Assembly: GCA_016742175.1 (NCBI GenBank)
Contig: JACVCH010000014.1
Coordinates: forward strand, 45,357-109,356
Reading direction: 5' to 3'
DNA: 64,000 nt
From: Rhizobiaceae bacterium
GTDB lineage: Bacteria > Pseudomonadota > Alphaproteobacteria > Rhizobiales > Rhizobiaceae
Numbering within the stretch: position 1 is the first letter of the stretch; the number at the start of each line of letters is the position of its first letter. Positions 52,309 through 60,358 of the stretch are shown one piece after another. The translations under genes were made by a program, and so were the position numbers. The notes under the pieces were generated by a model. That model saw only the letters and a program-made list of their open reading frames with translations. It was not told the DNA's origin and made no database searches.

Positions 52309-52514
52309 GACGCCCCCTCGAAGTCAGAACCGGTGGCCGCGACGTTCAGCTTTCACGCGTCCGGCGTCAAGTGCTCCTCTTTCCCGGTAGGACGCATGTG
52401 CAACATCGCCCGGGCAAAAGACGCCATGACGCATGCTGCCGCGTTGCGCCGCCCCGCGCGCATCCTTAAGTTCGTCCCGGACAGGCTGCTGGTTCAGCCA
52501 AAGGAAGGGTGGAA

Positions 52515-53903
52515 ATGGAAGCAGCAAGTGTCGGCACCAGATCGTTTTCCGCGATGAAGCGGGAAAGCTGGCTCGAACGCATCGCCGCCGAGCCGCCCGC
52601 ACCCGCGCGCACCCATTACGAGGTCGATGCCTCCGGTCTCCAGCTTCGCGCCGGCGGCGCCGCCCAGTGGAAGATCCTGCAGCGCGTCGACGATCCCGAT
52701 CCCGCCCGCGCCAACGTTCAGGCGCTGACCGACCTCGCCAACGGCGCCGACGGCCTCGCGCTCGTCTTCGAGGGCGCGCCGAACGCGTTCGGCTACGGCC
52801 TGCCCGCCACGCCCGAGGCGCTGCGCACCGCGCTCAAGGGCGTCGCCATCGACAAGGTCCATCTGCGCATCGACGTCCATCCGGCCAGCCGCGCCTCGGT
52901 CGACTGGATGGAGACGATCTTCCACAACTGGCCGAACGTCGATCCGGCACGGCTCAGCCTCTCCTTCGGCGTCGATCCGGGCGCCGTCTTCGCCGGCACC
53001 GGCCGCCTGCGCATGTCGATCGAGGCGCTGCAGGCGTCGATGCCGCAGTCGCTGGCGCATTTCTTCTCGGTCGGCGCGCCGGCCGTCTTCCTCGAGGCCG
53101 ACGGCCGCGTCGTGCACAATGCCGGCGCAACGGACGCGCAGGAACTCGGCGTCATCCTCGCCTCGGCGGTCGGCCATCTGCGCATGTTCGAGGAGGCGCG
53201 CCAGCCGCTCGTCTATGCCGCGCCGCATATCGGCTTCGCGCTCGCCGCCGGTCAGGACCCGCTCTCCACCATCGTCAAGATCCGCACCCTGCGCGCGCTG
53301 TGGGCCGCCGTCGAGGAGCAGTCCTCGCTGCCGCCCGTCCCGGCCAACATCCATGCAGAGACCTCGTTCCGCATGATGAGCCGGCTCGACCCGGAAACGA
53401 ACCTCACCCGCAACACGCTCGCCGCCGCGGCCGCGATCGGCGGCGGTGCGAATTCGGTCTCGATCCTGCCGCACACCATGCCGCTCGGCCTGCCCGAGGG
53501 CGCCGCGCGCCGCATGGCGCTCGCCACGCAGACGGTGATGAAGCGCGAGGTCCAGCTTCGCCCGATCTCCAATCCGAGCCCCGCGCCGGACCTCCAGAAC
53601 CACCTCATCGCCTCGCTGTGCGAAACCGCATGGGAAGAGTTCCGCCGCATCGAGAACGAAGGCGGCATCCTGCGCTCGCTCGTCGACGGCCGCCTCCAGG
53701 AACGCGTCCTCGAAGCCCGCCAGGCGCGCATCGAGACGGTGCGCGGCGGCCACAACGTCATCGTCGGCGCCACCGTCTTCGAACCGCCCGTCCCCGTCTC
53801 CCAACCCACCCTCGACGCCCCCGTCAAGCCGCTGCCCGAGGACGGCACGGTGTTCTGCGAAAAGCTGTCACCACGACGGCTGGAAGAGGATGTGGTGGGG
53901 TAG
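52515..53903 (+). CDS. Methylmalonyl-CoA mutase family protein (lacks B12 domain)
   Basis: 462 aa from the ATG at 52515 with AAGGAAGGG upstream. It covers the TIM-barrel substrate domain of the mutase family: MKRESWLERIAAEPPAPART, ANVQALTDLANGADGLALVF and HAETSFRMMSRLDPETNLTR then LAAAAAIGGGANSVSILPHT. The C-terminal cobalamin-binding domain (DxHxxG) is missing. It resembles small-subunit-like forms that pair with a catalytic subunit elsewhere. Alone it should not be an active isomerase. Confidence 0.85.
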   Translation: MEAASVGTRSFSAMKRESWLERIAAEPPAPARTHYEVDASGLQLRAGGAAQWKILQRVDDPDPARANVQALTDLANGADGLALVFEGAPNAFGYGLPATPEALRTALKGVAIDKVHLRIDVHPASRASVDWMETIFHNWPNVDPARLSLSFGVDPGAVFAGTGRLRMSIEALQASMPQSLAHFFSVGAPAVFLEADGRVVHNAGATDAQELGVILASAVGHLRMFEEARQPLVYAAPHIGFALAAGQDPLSTIVKIRTLRALWAAVEEQSSLPPVPANIHAETSFRMMSRLDPETNLTRNTLAAAAAIGGGANSVSILPHTMPLGLPEGAARRMALATQTVMKREVQLRPISNPSPAPDLQNHLIASLCETAWEEFRRIENEGGILRSLVDGRLQERVLEARQARIETVRGGHNVIVGATVFEPPVPVSQPTLDAPVKPLPEDGTVFCEKLSPRRLEEDVVG

Positions 53904-53927
53904 TCCGCAACGGTGCGCCCGCCATCA

Positions 53928-54074
53928 GCTTCCCCCACTCCGTCCCTTTGGGCCACCTCTCCCCCAAACATGGGGGAGAGGAACCCAAGCTGGAAAAGCA
54001 CCGGTGCCGCGGCAGCGTTTCCTCTCCCCCAAGTTTGGGGGAGAGGTGGCCCAAAGGGACGGAGTGGGGGAAGC
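53928..54074. repeat. Large palindromic intergenic element, family A copy 2
   Basis: A 42-bp perfect inverted repeat (53928-53969 with 54033-54074). It shares CCTCTCCCCC palindromes and GAGAGGAACCCAAGCTGG with the element at 45.3 kb. It lies between convergent genes (mutase family and asparaginase) and could form a long cruciform or hairpin terminator. Confidence 0.9.
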
Positions 54075-54089
54075 CCACGTCGAAGTTTG

Positions 54090-55088
54090 TCAGCCCAACT
54101 CCCCCACCGGCCGAACCATCCCCACCTCGATCCCGTTCCAGTTCCGCATCACCGGCCGCGCCATCTCGCCGACCCGCTCCCCCAACTCATCCTTCATCAA
54201 CCGCGCGATCAGCGCCGCGACCATCGTCTCCGCCGCCCGCACCGCGCCATCGTCGCATTTCAGCGCAAAACCTAGCCCCAGTTCCGGCAGCGCGCCGCAA
54301 TAGACGCCCTCCGCGCCGACCTTGACGAAGATCCGCCCCGCGCCCGCCATCATCAGCCGCGTATCCATCCGCTCCGTGCCGGACACGTAGAACGGCTCGG
54401 CCATGCAGGCGTTGATCAGCCGCTTCGCCGCCGCCGCGCGCCGCTCGCCCAGCCCCTGCCCCGTCGCCATCTTCGCAAAGCCGCGCGCAAGGTCCGCGAG
54501 CGGGATCGCATAGGTCGGGATCGAGCAGCCGTCGATGCCGCACGCGTCCGTCGAGTGCGCCGCGCCCGTCACCGCCTCCATCGCCTCGCGCACCATCTCC
54601 TGAGAGCGGTGATCCGCCTTCACATAGCCGCGATGGCCGATGCCCAGATGCCGGCAGGTGCACACGAAACCCGAATGCTTGCCCGAGCAGTTGTTGTGAA
54701 GCGCGGTCGGCGACGCACCTGAGCGTGCCAGCTCGATCATCGCATCCTGCCGCGTCGGCCAGTGCGCGCCGCATTCGAGCGCGCTTGCATCGAGCCCCGC
54801 CCGCGCCAGCATCGACGCCGCACGGTCGGCGTGACGCGTCTCCCCGGCATGCGAGGCGCAGGCGAGCGCCAGATCGGCATCCGTGAACCCGTACGCATCC
54901 GCCGCCCCGCTCTCAATCAGCGGCAGCGCCTGGATCGACTTCACCGCCGAGCGGGGAAAGACCGGCCGCGCGACGTCGCCGATCGACAGCATTTCCTTGC
55001 CGTCGCCGTCGAACGCCGACAGCGCGCCGCGATGGCGACTTTCGATCACATTTCCGCGTTTGACTTCGACCAGAACCGGATTCGCCAT
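54090..55088 (-). CDS. L-asparaginase, Rhizobium etli type (class 3)
   Basis: 332 aa enzyme that hydrolyses asparagine. It matches the Rhizobium etli ReAV family, not the E. coli type: FPRSAVKSIQALPLIESGAA with Ser47 and Lys50, and HNNCSGKHSGFV with Cys134 and Lys137, one residue off the ReAV numbering (48, 51, 135, 138). CGIDGCSIPTYAIPLADLAR is also family-typical. No signal peptide is present, so it is cytoplasmic. It ends next to the family A repeat. Confidence 0.93.
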   Translation of the reverse strand: MANPVLVEVKRGNVIESRHRGALSAFDGDGKEMLSIGDVARPVFPRSAVKSIQALPLIESGAADAYGFTDADLALACASHAGETRHADRAASMLARAGLDASALECGAHWPTRQDAMIELARSGASPTALHNNCSGKHSGFVCTCRHLGIGHRGYVKADHRSQEMVREAMEAVTGAAHSTDACGIDGCSIPTYAIPLADLARGFAKMATGQGLGERRAAAAKRLINACMAEPFYVSGTERMDTRLMMAGAGRIFVKVGAEGVYCGALPELGLGFALKCDDGAVRAAETMVAALIARLMKDELGERVGEMARPVMRNWNGIEVGMVRPVGELG

Positions 55089-55156
55089 TATCTTCCCTCA
55101 AGACCAACTGCCCGCCACATACCGATTTGCCTGCCCGAAAGGAAGCGCGCCGCTTC

Positions 55157-55894
55157 ATGACCATCGCCCTGCGCCTCGCCATGCTCGTCTTCGTTTTCTT
55201 CCTCCTGCCGGCGCTCGCGACGCTCGCCTGGTGGTCGATCACCGACCGGCCCGATAGCTGGCGCGGCGCGACCTGGACGTCGGCCGGCCTCCTGCCGCCA
55301 CCCGCCGCCGACGATGCCGGCATCTACGTCCTCGCCGCTCGCACCGGCGGGCTCAAGGGCGCGTTGTCGGTGCATAGCTGGATCGTCCTCAAGCGCCCCG
55401 GCGAGACGACCTACGAGCGTTACGACAAGGTCGGCTGGGGCTCGCCCATCCGCCGCAACCACCGCGACGCCGACGGCTACTGGTACTCAAACCCGCCCTA
55501 TGTCGTGCATTCGGTCAAGGGCGAGGCCGCCACGGAATTGCTTCCGCAATTCGACGCCGCGATCGCCGCCTATCCCTATTCGCAAGCCGGCGGCTACCGC
55601 ATCTGGCCGGGCCCGAATTCCAACAGCTTCGTCGCCAACGTCCTCGACGCCGTCCCCGGCTTCGGCGGCCGGCTCCCTCCAAATGCGGTCGGCCGCGACT
55701 ACGCGCCCGGCCTCGGCACCTTCGGCATGACCCCCGACGGCCGCGACTTCCGCGTCTCCCTCGCTGGCTACGCCGGCCTCACCATCGGCGCGGCCAGCGG
55801 CATCGAGTTTCATTTTCTGGGACTGGTGGCCGGCGTGGATTTGAAGCGCCTCGGGCTGAAGGTGCCGGGCTACGGGACGATGTCGGTCTACTAG
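55157..55894 (+). CDS. DUF3750 membrane-anchored protein
   Basis: 245 aa from the ATG at 55157. One N-terminal membrane helix (about residues 6-28) and a DUF3750 domain: IYVLAARTGGLKGALSVHSW, IRRNHRDADGYWYSNPPYVV, YRIWPGPNSNSFVANVLDAV and AASGIEFHFLGLVAG. The N/S-rich GPNSNSF with a downstream region hints at a peptidase-like fold, but the function is unknown. Convergent with the SDR gene across a repeat region. Confidence 0.85.
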   Translation: MTIALRLAMLVFVFFLLPALATLAWWSITDRPDSWRGATWTSAGLLPPPAADDAGIYVLAARTGGLKGALSVHSWIVLKRPGETTYERYDKVGWGSPIRRNHRDADGYWYSNPPYVVHSVKGEAATELLPQFDAAIAAYPYSQAGGYRIWPGPNSNSFVANVLDAVPGFGGRLPPNAVGRDYAPGLGTFGMTPDGRDFRVSLAGYAGLTIGAASGIEFHFLGLVAGVDLKRLGLKVPGYGTMSVY

Positions 55895-55910
55895 CTGGCC
55901 GCCGAGTGGC

Positions 55911-56034
55911 GTCATCCCGGAAGTCGCGCGCGCGTAGCGATGCGCGGCTATCCGGGATCCATGCCGTGACCTCGCCGCACACGGAATAGCTCCCGGCTCT
56001 CGCCTCGCTCCGCTCGGACTTCGGCCGGGATGAC
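55911..56034. repeat. Palindromic intergenic element, family C copy 1
   Basis: Bounded by GTCATCCCGG (55911-55920) and its exact inverse CCGGGATGAC (56025-56034). It contains GCGCGGCTATCCGGGA and CCATGCCGTGACCTCGCCGC, shared with the second copy 170 bp on. It is in the gap between convergent genes. Confidence 0.85.
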
Positions 56035-56083
56035 GCCCGTCGAGTTATGCGGACGATCTTCTTGGAAGCACTTCCGTTGCCGC

Positions 56084-56181
56084 GTCATCCCGGAAGTCGC
56101 GCCGGCGCGCCGCGACGCGCGGCTATCCGGGACCCATGCCGTGACCTCGCCGCACACGCAACGGCTCCCGCCTCTCGCCTC
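56084..56181. repeat. Palindromic element, family C truncated copy 2
   Basis: It begins with the same GTCATCCCGGAAGTCGCG, followed by a near-identical ATCCGGGA-CCATGCCGTGACCTCGC core as copy 1, but lacks the closing CCGGGATGAC arm. The two copies plus spacer fill the roughly 330-bp gap before the SDR gene. Confidence 0.8.
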
Positions 56182-56221
56182 ATTGCGCTCGATTTCGCCC
56201 GCAACGGCACGCTCCGACCAA

Positions 56222-56893
56222 TCACCGCGCCTTCGACATCCCACCGTCGACCACCAGCACATGCCCGCTGACATAGCTCGCATCGGTCGACAGCAAATAC
56301 GCCACAGCCCCCGCAACTTCGTCCGCATCCGCCACGCGCCGCAACGGCAGCGTCTCGACATGCTCCCCGGCGCCCACACACACGCCGTTCACCCGCACAC
56401 CCTTCGGACCCAACTCCACCGCCAGCCCCTCGGTCAGCGTCCGGATGCCCGCCTGCGCGATGCCGTAGGCGAGCCGTCCGTGCCCAGCCGCACCGCATAG
56501 ATTGACGATCGCGAGTTCATCTCCGCGCCTTTCCACCCCTGCGCGACAGGCGGTCAGCGTCGCGACGAGGTTCACCTCCAGCACTTCGCGCAAAAACTCC
56601 CCGGTCGTCTCGTCGAGCCCGCCCATCGGCGCGTGGCTCGACGCATTGACCAGCGCGGCGAGCGGTCCGAAGGCGTCGACGCACTGGTCGAACGCCACTT
56701 CCATCTCTTCCTCGTCCGTCAGATCGGCGCGAATGAAGATCGCATCCTCGTCGCCCAGCCGCTCCTCGGCTTCGGAGATGGCCTCGGCGTCGGCGTCGAT
56801 GATGGCGACCGGCCATCCGTCGTCCAGGAGGCGCTCGGCAACGGCGAAGCCGATGCCGGTCGCCCCGCCGGTGACGACGGCCGGCCGTTTCAC
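56222..56893 (-). CDS. SDR-fold oxidoreductase with degenerate active site
   Basis: 223 aa Rossmann-fold protein. The nucleotide site is normal (VVTGGATGIG) with a NAD-type acidic residue (IIDADAE). But the catalytic Y-x3-K is Tyr143-x3-Gln147 (AYGIAQAG), the usual Ser is Cys/Gly in NLCGAAGHG, and NNAG is VNASSHA. It may be a pseudoenzyme or use a different chemistry. It overlaps the thiolase gene (ATGA), so the two probably act together in an acyl-CoA pathway. Confidence 0.85.
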   Translation of the reverse strand: MKRPAVVTGGATGIGFAVAERLLDDGWPVAIIDADAEAISEAEERLGDEDAIFIRADLTDEEEMEVAFDQCVDAFGPLAALVNASSHAPMGGLDETTGEFLREVLEVNLVATLTACRAGVERRGDELAIVNLCGAAGHGRLAYGIAQAGIRTLTEGLAVELGPKGVRVNGVCVGAGEHVETLPLRRVADADEVAGAVAYLLSTDASYVSGHVLVVDGGMSKAR

Positions 56894-58056
56894 TTGATGC
56901 GCTCGAGGATCGAGACGTAGTTGGCGACCGCCGCGCCGCCCATGTTGAAGATGCCGGCGAGCTTGGCGTTCGGCACCTGAATGCCGCCCGCTTCGCCGGT
57001 CAACTGCATGGCCGACAGCGCGTGCATGGAAACGCCCGTCGCGCCGATCGGGTGGCCCTTGGACTTCAGCCCGCCCGACGGATTCACCGGCAGCCGACCG
57101 TCCTTTGCGGTCTGGCCTTCCAGCGCGATCTTGCCGCCCTCCCCGCGCCTGGCGAGCCCCATCGCCTCGTATTCGATCAGCTCGGCGATGGTGAAGCAGT
57201 CATGCGTCTCGACGAAGGAGAGGTCGTCGAGCTTGACGCCGGCTTGTCTCAACGCCCGCGCCCAGGCTTCCTCCGCGCCCTCGAACAAAAGGATGTCGCG
57301 CTTCGACAGCGGCAGGAAGTCCTGCACGTGCTCGTTGGCGCGGAAGGCGACGGCGCGCTTCATGCGCAGCGCCGTCTGCGTGTCGGCCAGCACGATCGCC
57401 GCCGCACCGTCGGAGACGAGCGAGCAGTCGGTGCGCTTCAGGGGACCTGCGACGAACGGGTTCTTCTCGCTCTCGTTGCGGCAGAAGTCGAAGCCGAAAT
57501 CGGTGCGCATCTGCGCATACGGATTGTCGACGCCGTTCTTGTGGTTCTTCGCCGCGATGGTGGCGAGCGCGTCCGACTGGTCGCCGTGGCGCTGGAAATA
57601 GGACTGCGCGATGCCGCCGAAGACACCCGCAAAGCCCGCCGGCGTGTCGCCCTCCTCGGGAAGGTACGATGCCTTCAAAAGGTTGCGGCCGACATCGGGA
57701 CCCTTGGTCGTCGTCATCTGCTCGACGCCGACGACGAGCACGACCTTGGCCGCATTCGCGTCGATCGCGCGGATGCCCTGACGCACCGCGGCCGAGCCGG
57801 TCGCGCAGGCGTTCTCGACGCGCGTCGCCGGCTTGAAGCGCAGCCGTTCGTCGGCCTGCAGCACGAGGCTGGCGGTGAAGTCCTGGGCCGAGAAGCCGGC
57901 ATTGAAGTGCCCGAGCACGATCTCGTCCACCTCGTCCGGGCCGATGCCGGCATGGGCGAGCGCGTCGGCCGCGACCTTGGTGATCAGGCTTTCGACGGTC
58001 TCTTCGGGCAGTTTTCCGAACTGGGAATGCGCCCAGCCGACAATGCATGCGGTCAT
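56890..58056 (-). CDS. Thiolase family acetyl-CoA acyltransferase
   Basis: 388 aa thiolase. Acyl-carrying Cys84 in VENACATGSAAVRQGIRAID, then LSFVETHDCFTIAELIEYEA, SGGLKSKGHPIGATGVSM, and a C-terminal NMGGAAVANYV in place of the CxG of biosynthetic thiolases. This matches the SCP-x-like/acetyl-CoA acetyltransferase subgroup. Start ATG at 58056. It is divergent from betI with about 140 bp between. It overlaps the SDR gene. Confidence 0.9.
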   Translation of the reverse strand: MTACIVGWAHSQFGKLPEETVESLITKVAADALAHAGIGPDEVDEIVLGHFNAGFSAQDFTASLVLQADERLRFKPATRVENACATGSAAVRQGIRAIDANAAKVVLVVGVEQMTTTKGPDVGRNLLKASYLPEEGDTPAGFAGVFGGIAQSYFQRHGDQSDALATIAAKNHKNGVDNPYAQMRTDFGFDFCRNESEKNPFVAGPLKRTDCSLVSDGAAAIVLADTQTALRMKRAVAFRANEHVQDFLPLSKRDILLFEGAEEAWARALRQAGVKLDDLSFVETHDCFTIAELIEYEAMGLARRGEGGKIALEGQTAKDGRLPVNPSGGLKSKGHPIGATGVSMHALSAMQLTGEAGGIQVPNAKLAGIFNMGGAAVANYVSILERIK

Positions 58057-58160
58057 GTTTTCCGGTCTCCTTGGGTGTGCCGCACCCTACCATGCGTCAA
58101 CCCGCCGCCGAAACCTGAAATTTGTTCAGACCTGAACGAACAGCGGGTTTGCTGCGGTTC

Positions 58161-58180
58161 TTGATTGACCAGTCAATTAA
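58161..58180 (+). promoter_or_regulatory. BetI operator and bet promoter
   Basis: The palindrome TTGATTGACCAGTCAATTAA (58161-58180), like BetI operators of other proteobacteria, lies just before betI. TTGATT (58161-58166), 17 bp, then TAGACC (58184-58189) is a plausible promoter, with the operator over the -35 box and spacer. The transcription start would fall at or near the betI ATG. Confidence 0.7.
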
Positions 58181-58195
58181 CGCTAGACCGGCAAC

Positions 58196-58819
58196 ATGCC
58201 AAAGCTTGGAATGGAACCGCTTCGCCGCAAGGCGCTCATCGACGCCGCCATCGGCGCGATCGGCGAGCGCGGCTCGCTCGATGTGACGATGGCACAGATC
58301 GCCAAGCGCGCCGGCGTGTCTTCCGCTCTGGCGCATCACTATTTCGGCGCCAAGGACGATCTCCTCCACGCCACCATGCGCCACATCCTGGCCGAGCTCG
58401 GTCGCGATGTCCGCGCCGCGCTTGGCGAAACGATGACGCCCGAAGAGCGCGTCCGCGCCATCATCGCCGTCAACTTCTCCGCCCAGCAATTCGCCTCGCA
58501 GACGATCGCCGCCTGGCTCACCTTCTATGTCGAGGCGCAGCGTTCCGAGCGCCTGCGTCGGCTCCTGCGCATCTATGCGCGCCGATTGCACTCCAATCTC
58601 ACGAGCGGCCTTCGCCCGCTCGTGGCCGAGCCCGAGCAGACCGCCGAAGGCATCGCCGCGCTGATCGACGGACTCTACATCCGCCGCGCGCTGAAAGACG
58701 GCGCGCCGGACGCGGCCTCGGCCATCGCGCTCGTCAACGACTATCTCGATCTCAAGATCACCGCATCGAACCGAAAAGTGGGCACCGGTTTTCGGACCCA
58801 TTCGATGCGCAGCCAATAA
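58196..58819 (+). CDS. betI: Choline-responsive TetR-family repressor BetI
   Basis: 207 aa. Tet[24 protein letters not shown] then [20 protein letters not shown], the BetI pattern, with [16 protein letters not shown] at the start. Ligand domain follows ([40 protein letters not shown]). It represses the bet operon in the absence of choline. The last residues [17 protein letters not shown] are encoded by a palindromic repeat, not by the ancestral gene. betC starts 19 bp downstream. Confidence 0.95.
   Translation: MPKLGMEPLRRKALIDAAIGAIGERGSLDVTMAQIAKRAGVSSALAHHYFGAKDDLLHATMRHILAELGRDVRAALGETMTPEERVRAIIAVNFSAQQFASQTIAAWLTFYVEAQRSERLRRLLRIYARRLHSNLTSGLRPLVAEPEQTAEGIAALIDGLYIRRALKDGAPDAASAIALVNDYLDLKITASNRKVGTGFRTHSMRSQ
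58763..58808. repeat. Palindromic repeat captured in the betI 3' end
   Basis: The arms GCATCGAA (58763-58770) and TTCGATGC (58801-58808), plus CCGAAAA (58771-58777) and TTTTCGG (58789-58795), form a hairpin. Its sequence GAAAAGTGGGCACCGGTTTT is, by recollection, a widespread rhizobial intergenic repeat. Here it lies in frame and supplies the BetI C-terminus and stop context. Confidence 0.75.
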
Positions 58820-58837
58820 CGTCCGGGGGGACATCAT

Positions 58838-60358
58838 TTGAAGCCGAACATCCTCATCCTCATGGTCGACCAGTTGACCGGAACGCTGTTTCCGGACGGC
58901 CCGGCCGACTTTCTCCACGCGCCGCATCTGAAGGCGCTCGCCGCGCGCTCGGCGCGCTTTGCCACGAACTACACCGCCTCGCCGCTCTGCGCGCCCGGCC
59001 GCGCCGCGTTCATGAGCGGGCAGTTGCCCTCGCGCACCCGCGTCTACGACAATGCGGCCGAGTTCCCCTCGGCGATACCGACATTTGCTCACCACTTGAG
59101 AGCAGCCGGCTACCACACCGCGCTGTCGGGCAAGATGCACTTCGTCGGGCCGGACCAGATGCACGGTTTCGAGGAGCGGCTGACGACCGACATCTATCCC
59201 GCCGATTTCGGCTGGACGCCCGACTATCGAAAGCCCGGCGAGCGGATCGACTGGTGGTATCACAATCTCGGCTCGGTCACCGGCGCCGGCGTCGCCGAGA
59301 TCACCAACCAGATGGAATATGACGACGAAGTCGCCTTCCACGCGGTCCAGAAGCTCCACCAGCTTTCGCGGTCGAGCAAGGACGCGGACCGCCGCCCCTG
59401 GTGCCTCACCGTCTCCTTCACCCATCCGCACGACCCGTTCGTCGCGCGCCGGAAACATTGGGACCTCTATGAGGACTGCGCGCACCTGAAGCCCGAGATC
59501 GGCTTCATCCCCTACGATCAACAGGACCCGCATTCACAGCGCCTCTACCGCGCCAGCGACTACCCCGCCTTCGACATCACAGACGCGGACATCGAGAAGT
59601 CCCGCCGCGCCTATTTCGCCAACATCTCCTATGTCGACGATCATGTGGGCGCGATCCTCGACGCGCTGACACGCACCCGCATGGCGGACGACACGGTCAT
59701 CCTCTTCTGCTCCGACCATGGTGAAATGCTCGGCGAGCGCGGCCTCTGGTTCAAGATGTCGTTCCTCGAAGGCGCCTCCCGCGTGCCGCTGATGATCGCC
59801 GGCAAGGGCATCGCGCCCGGCAACCATGCGACGGCGACCTCCAATCTCGACATCTGCCCGACGCTTTGCGACCTCGCCGGCATCGACATGTCGGCCATTC
59901 AGCCATGGACCGACGGCACCTCGCTCAAGCCCATGATCGACGGCAACGCGCGCCACGAGCCGGTGCTGATGGAATACGCTGCCGAGGGCTCCTACGCGCC
60001 GATGGTCGCCATCCGGGAGGGCCGCTTCAAGTTCGTCCATTGCGAGATTGACCCGCCGCAACTCTTTGATCTTGAATCGGATCCCGCCGAACACACCAAC
60101 CTCGCCGCCGATCCCGCCCATGGCGATCGCGTCGCCGATTTCGTCGCGAAAGTCCGTGCCCGCTGGGACATGGCGCGCTTCGACGCCGAGGTGCGGGAGA
60201 GCCAGGCGCGCCGCTGGGTCGTCTACCCGGCGCTGCGCAACGGCGCCTACTATCCGTGGGAGTTCCAGCCGCTGCAAAAGGCATCGGAGCGCTACATGCG
60301 CAACCACATGGACTTGAACGTGCTGGAAGACCGCCAGCGCTTTCCGCGAGGCGAATGA
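58838..60358 (+). CDS. betC: Choline-sulfatase
   Basis: 506 aa sulfatase that releases choline from choline-O-sulfate. Start TTG at 58838 with GGGGGG about 8 nt upstream. Sulfatase signature: formylglycine Cys51 in [20 protein letters not shown], metal-site start [12 protein letters not shown], and the second half with [21 protein letters not shown]-terminal choline sulfatase tail [20 protein letters not shown]. Cytoplasmic (no signal). It overlaps betA. Confidence 0.97.
   Translation: MKPNILILMVDQLTGTLFPDGPADFLHAPHLKALAARSARFATNYTASPLCAPGRAAFMSGQLPSRTRVYDNAAEFPSAIPTFAHHLRAAGYHTALSGKMHFVGPDQMHGFEERLTTDIYPADFGWTPDYRKPGERIDWWYHNLGSVTGAGVAEITNQMEYDDEVAFHAVQKLHQLSRSSKDADRRPWCLTVSFTHPHDPFVARRKHWDLYEDCAHLKPEIGFIPYDQQDPHSQRLYRASDYPAFDITDADIEKSRRAYFANISYVDDHVGAILDALTRTRMADDTVILFCSDHGEMLGERGLWFKMSFLEGASRVPLMIAGKGIAPGNHATATSNLDICPTLCDLAGIDMSAIQPWTDGTSLKPMIDGNARHEPVLMEYAAEGSYAPMVAIREGRFKFVHCEIDPPQLFDLESDPAEHTNLAADPAHGDRVADFVAKVRARWDMARFDAEVRESQARRWVVYPALRNGAYYPWEFQPLQKASERYMRNHMDLNVLEDRQRFPRGE

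Noticed and set aside
45330..54074. Repeated CCTCTCCCCC palindromes considered as a CRISPR array
   Set aside because: The units are not regularly spaced, have no unique spacers of constant length and no cas genes are nearby.
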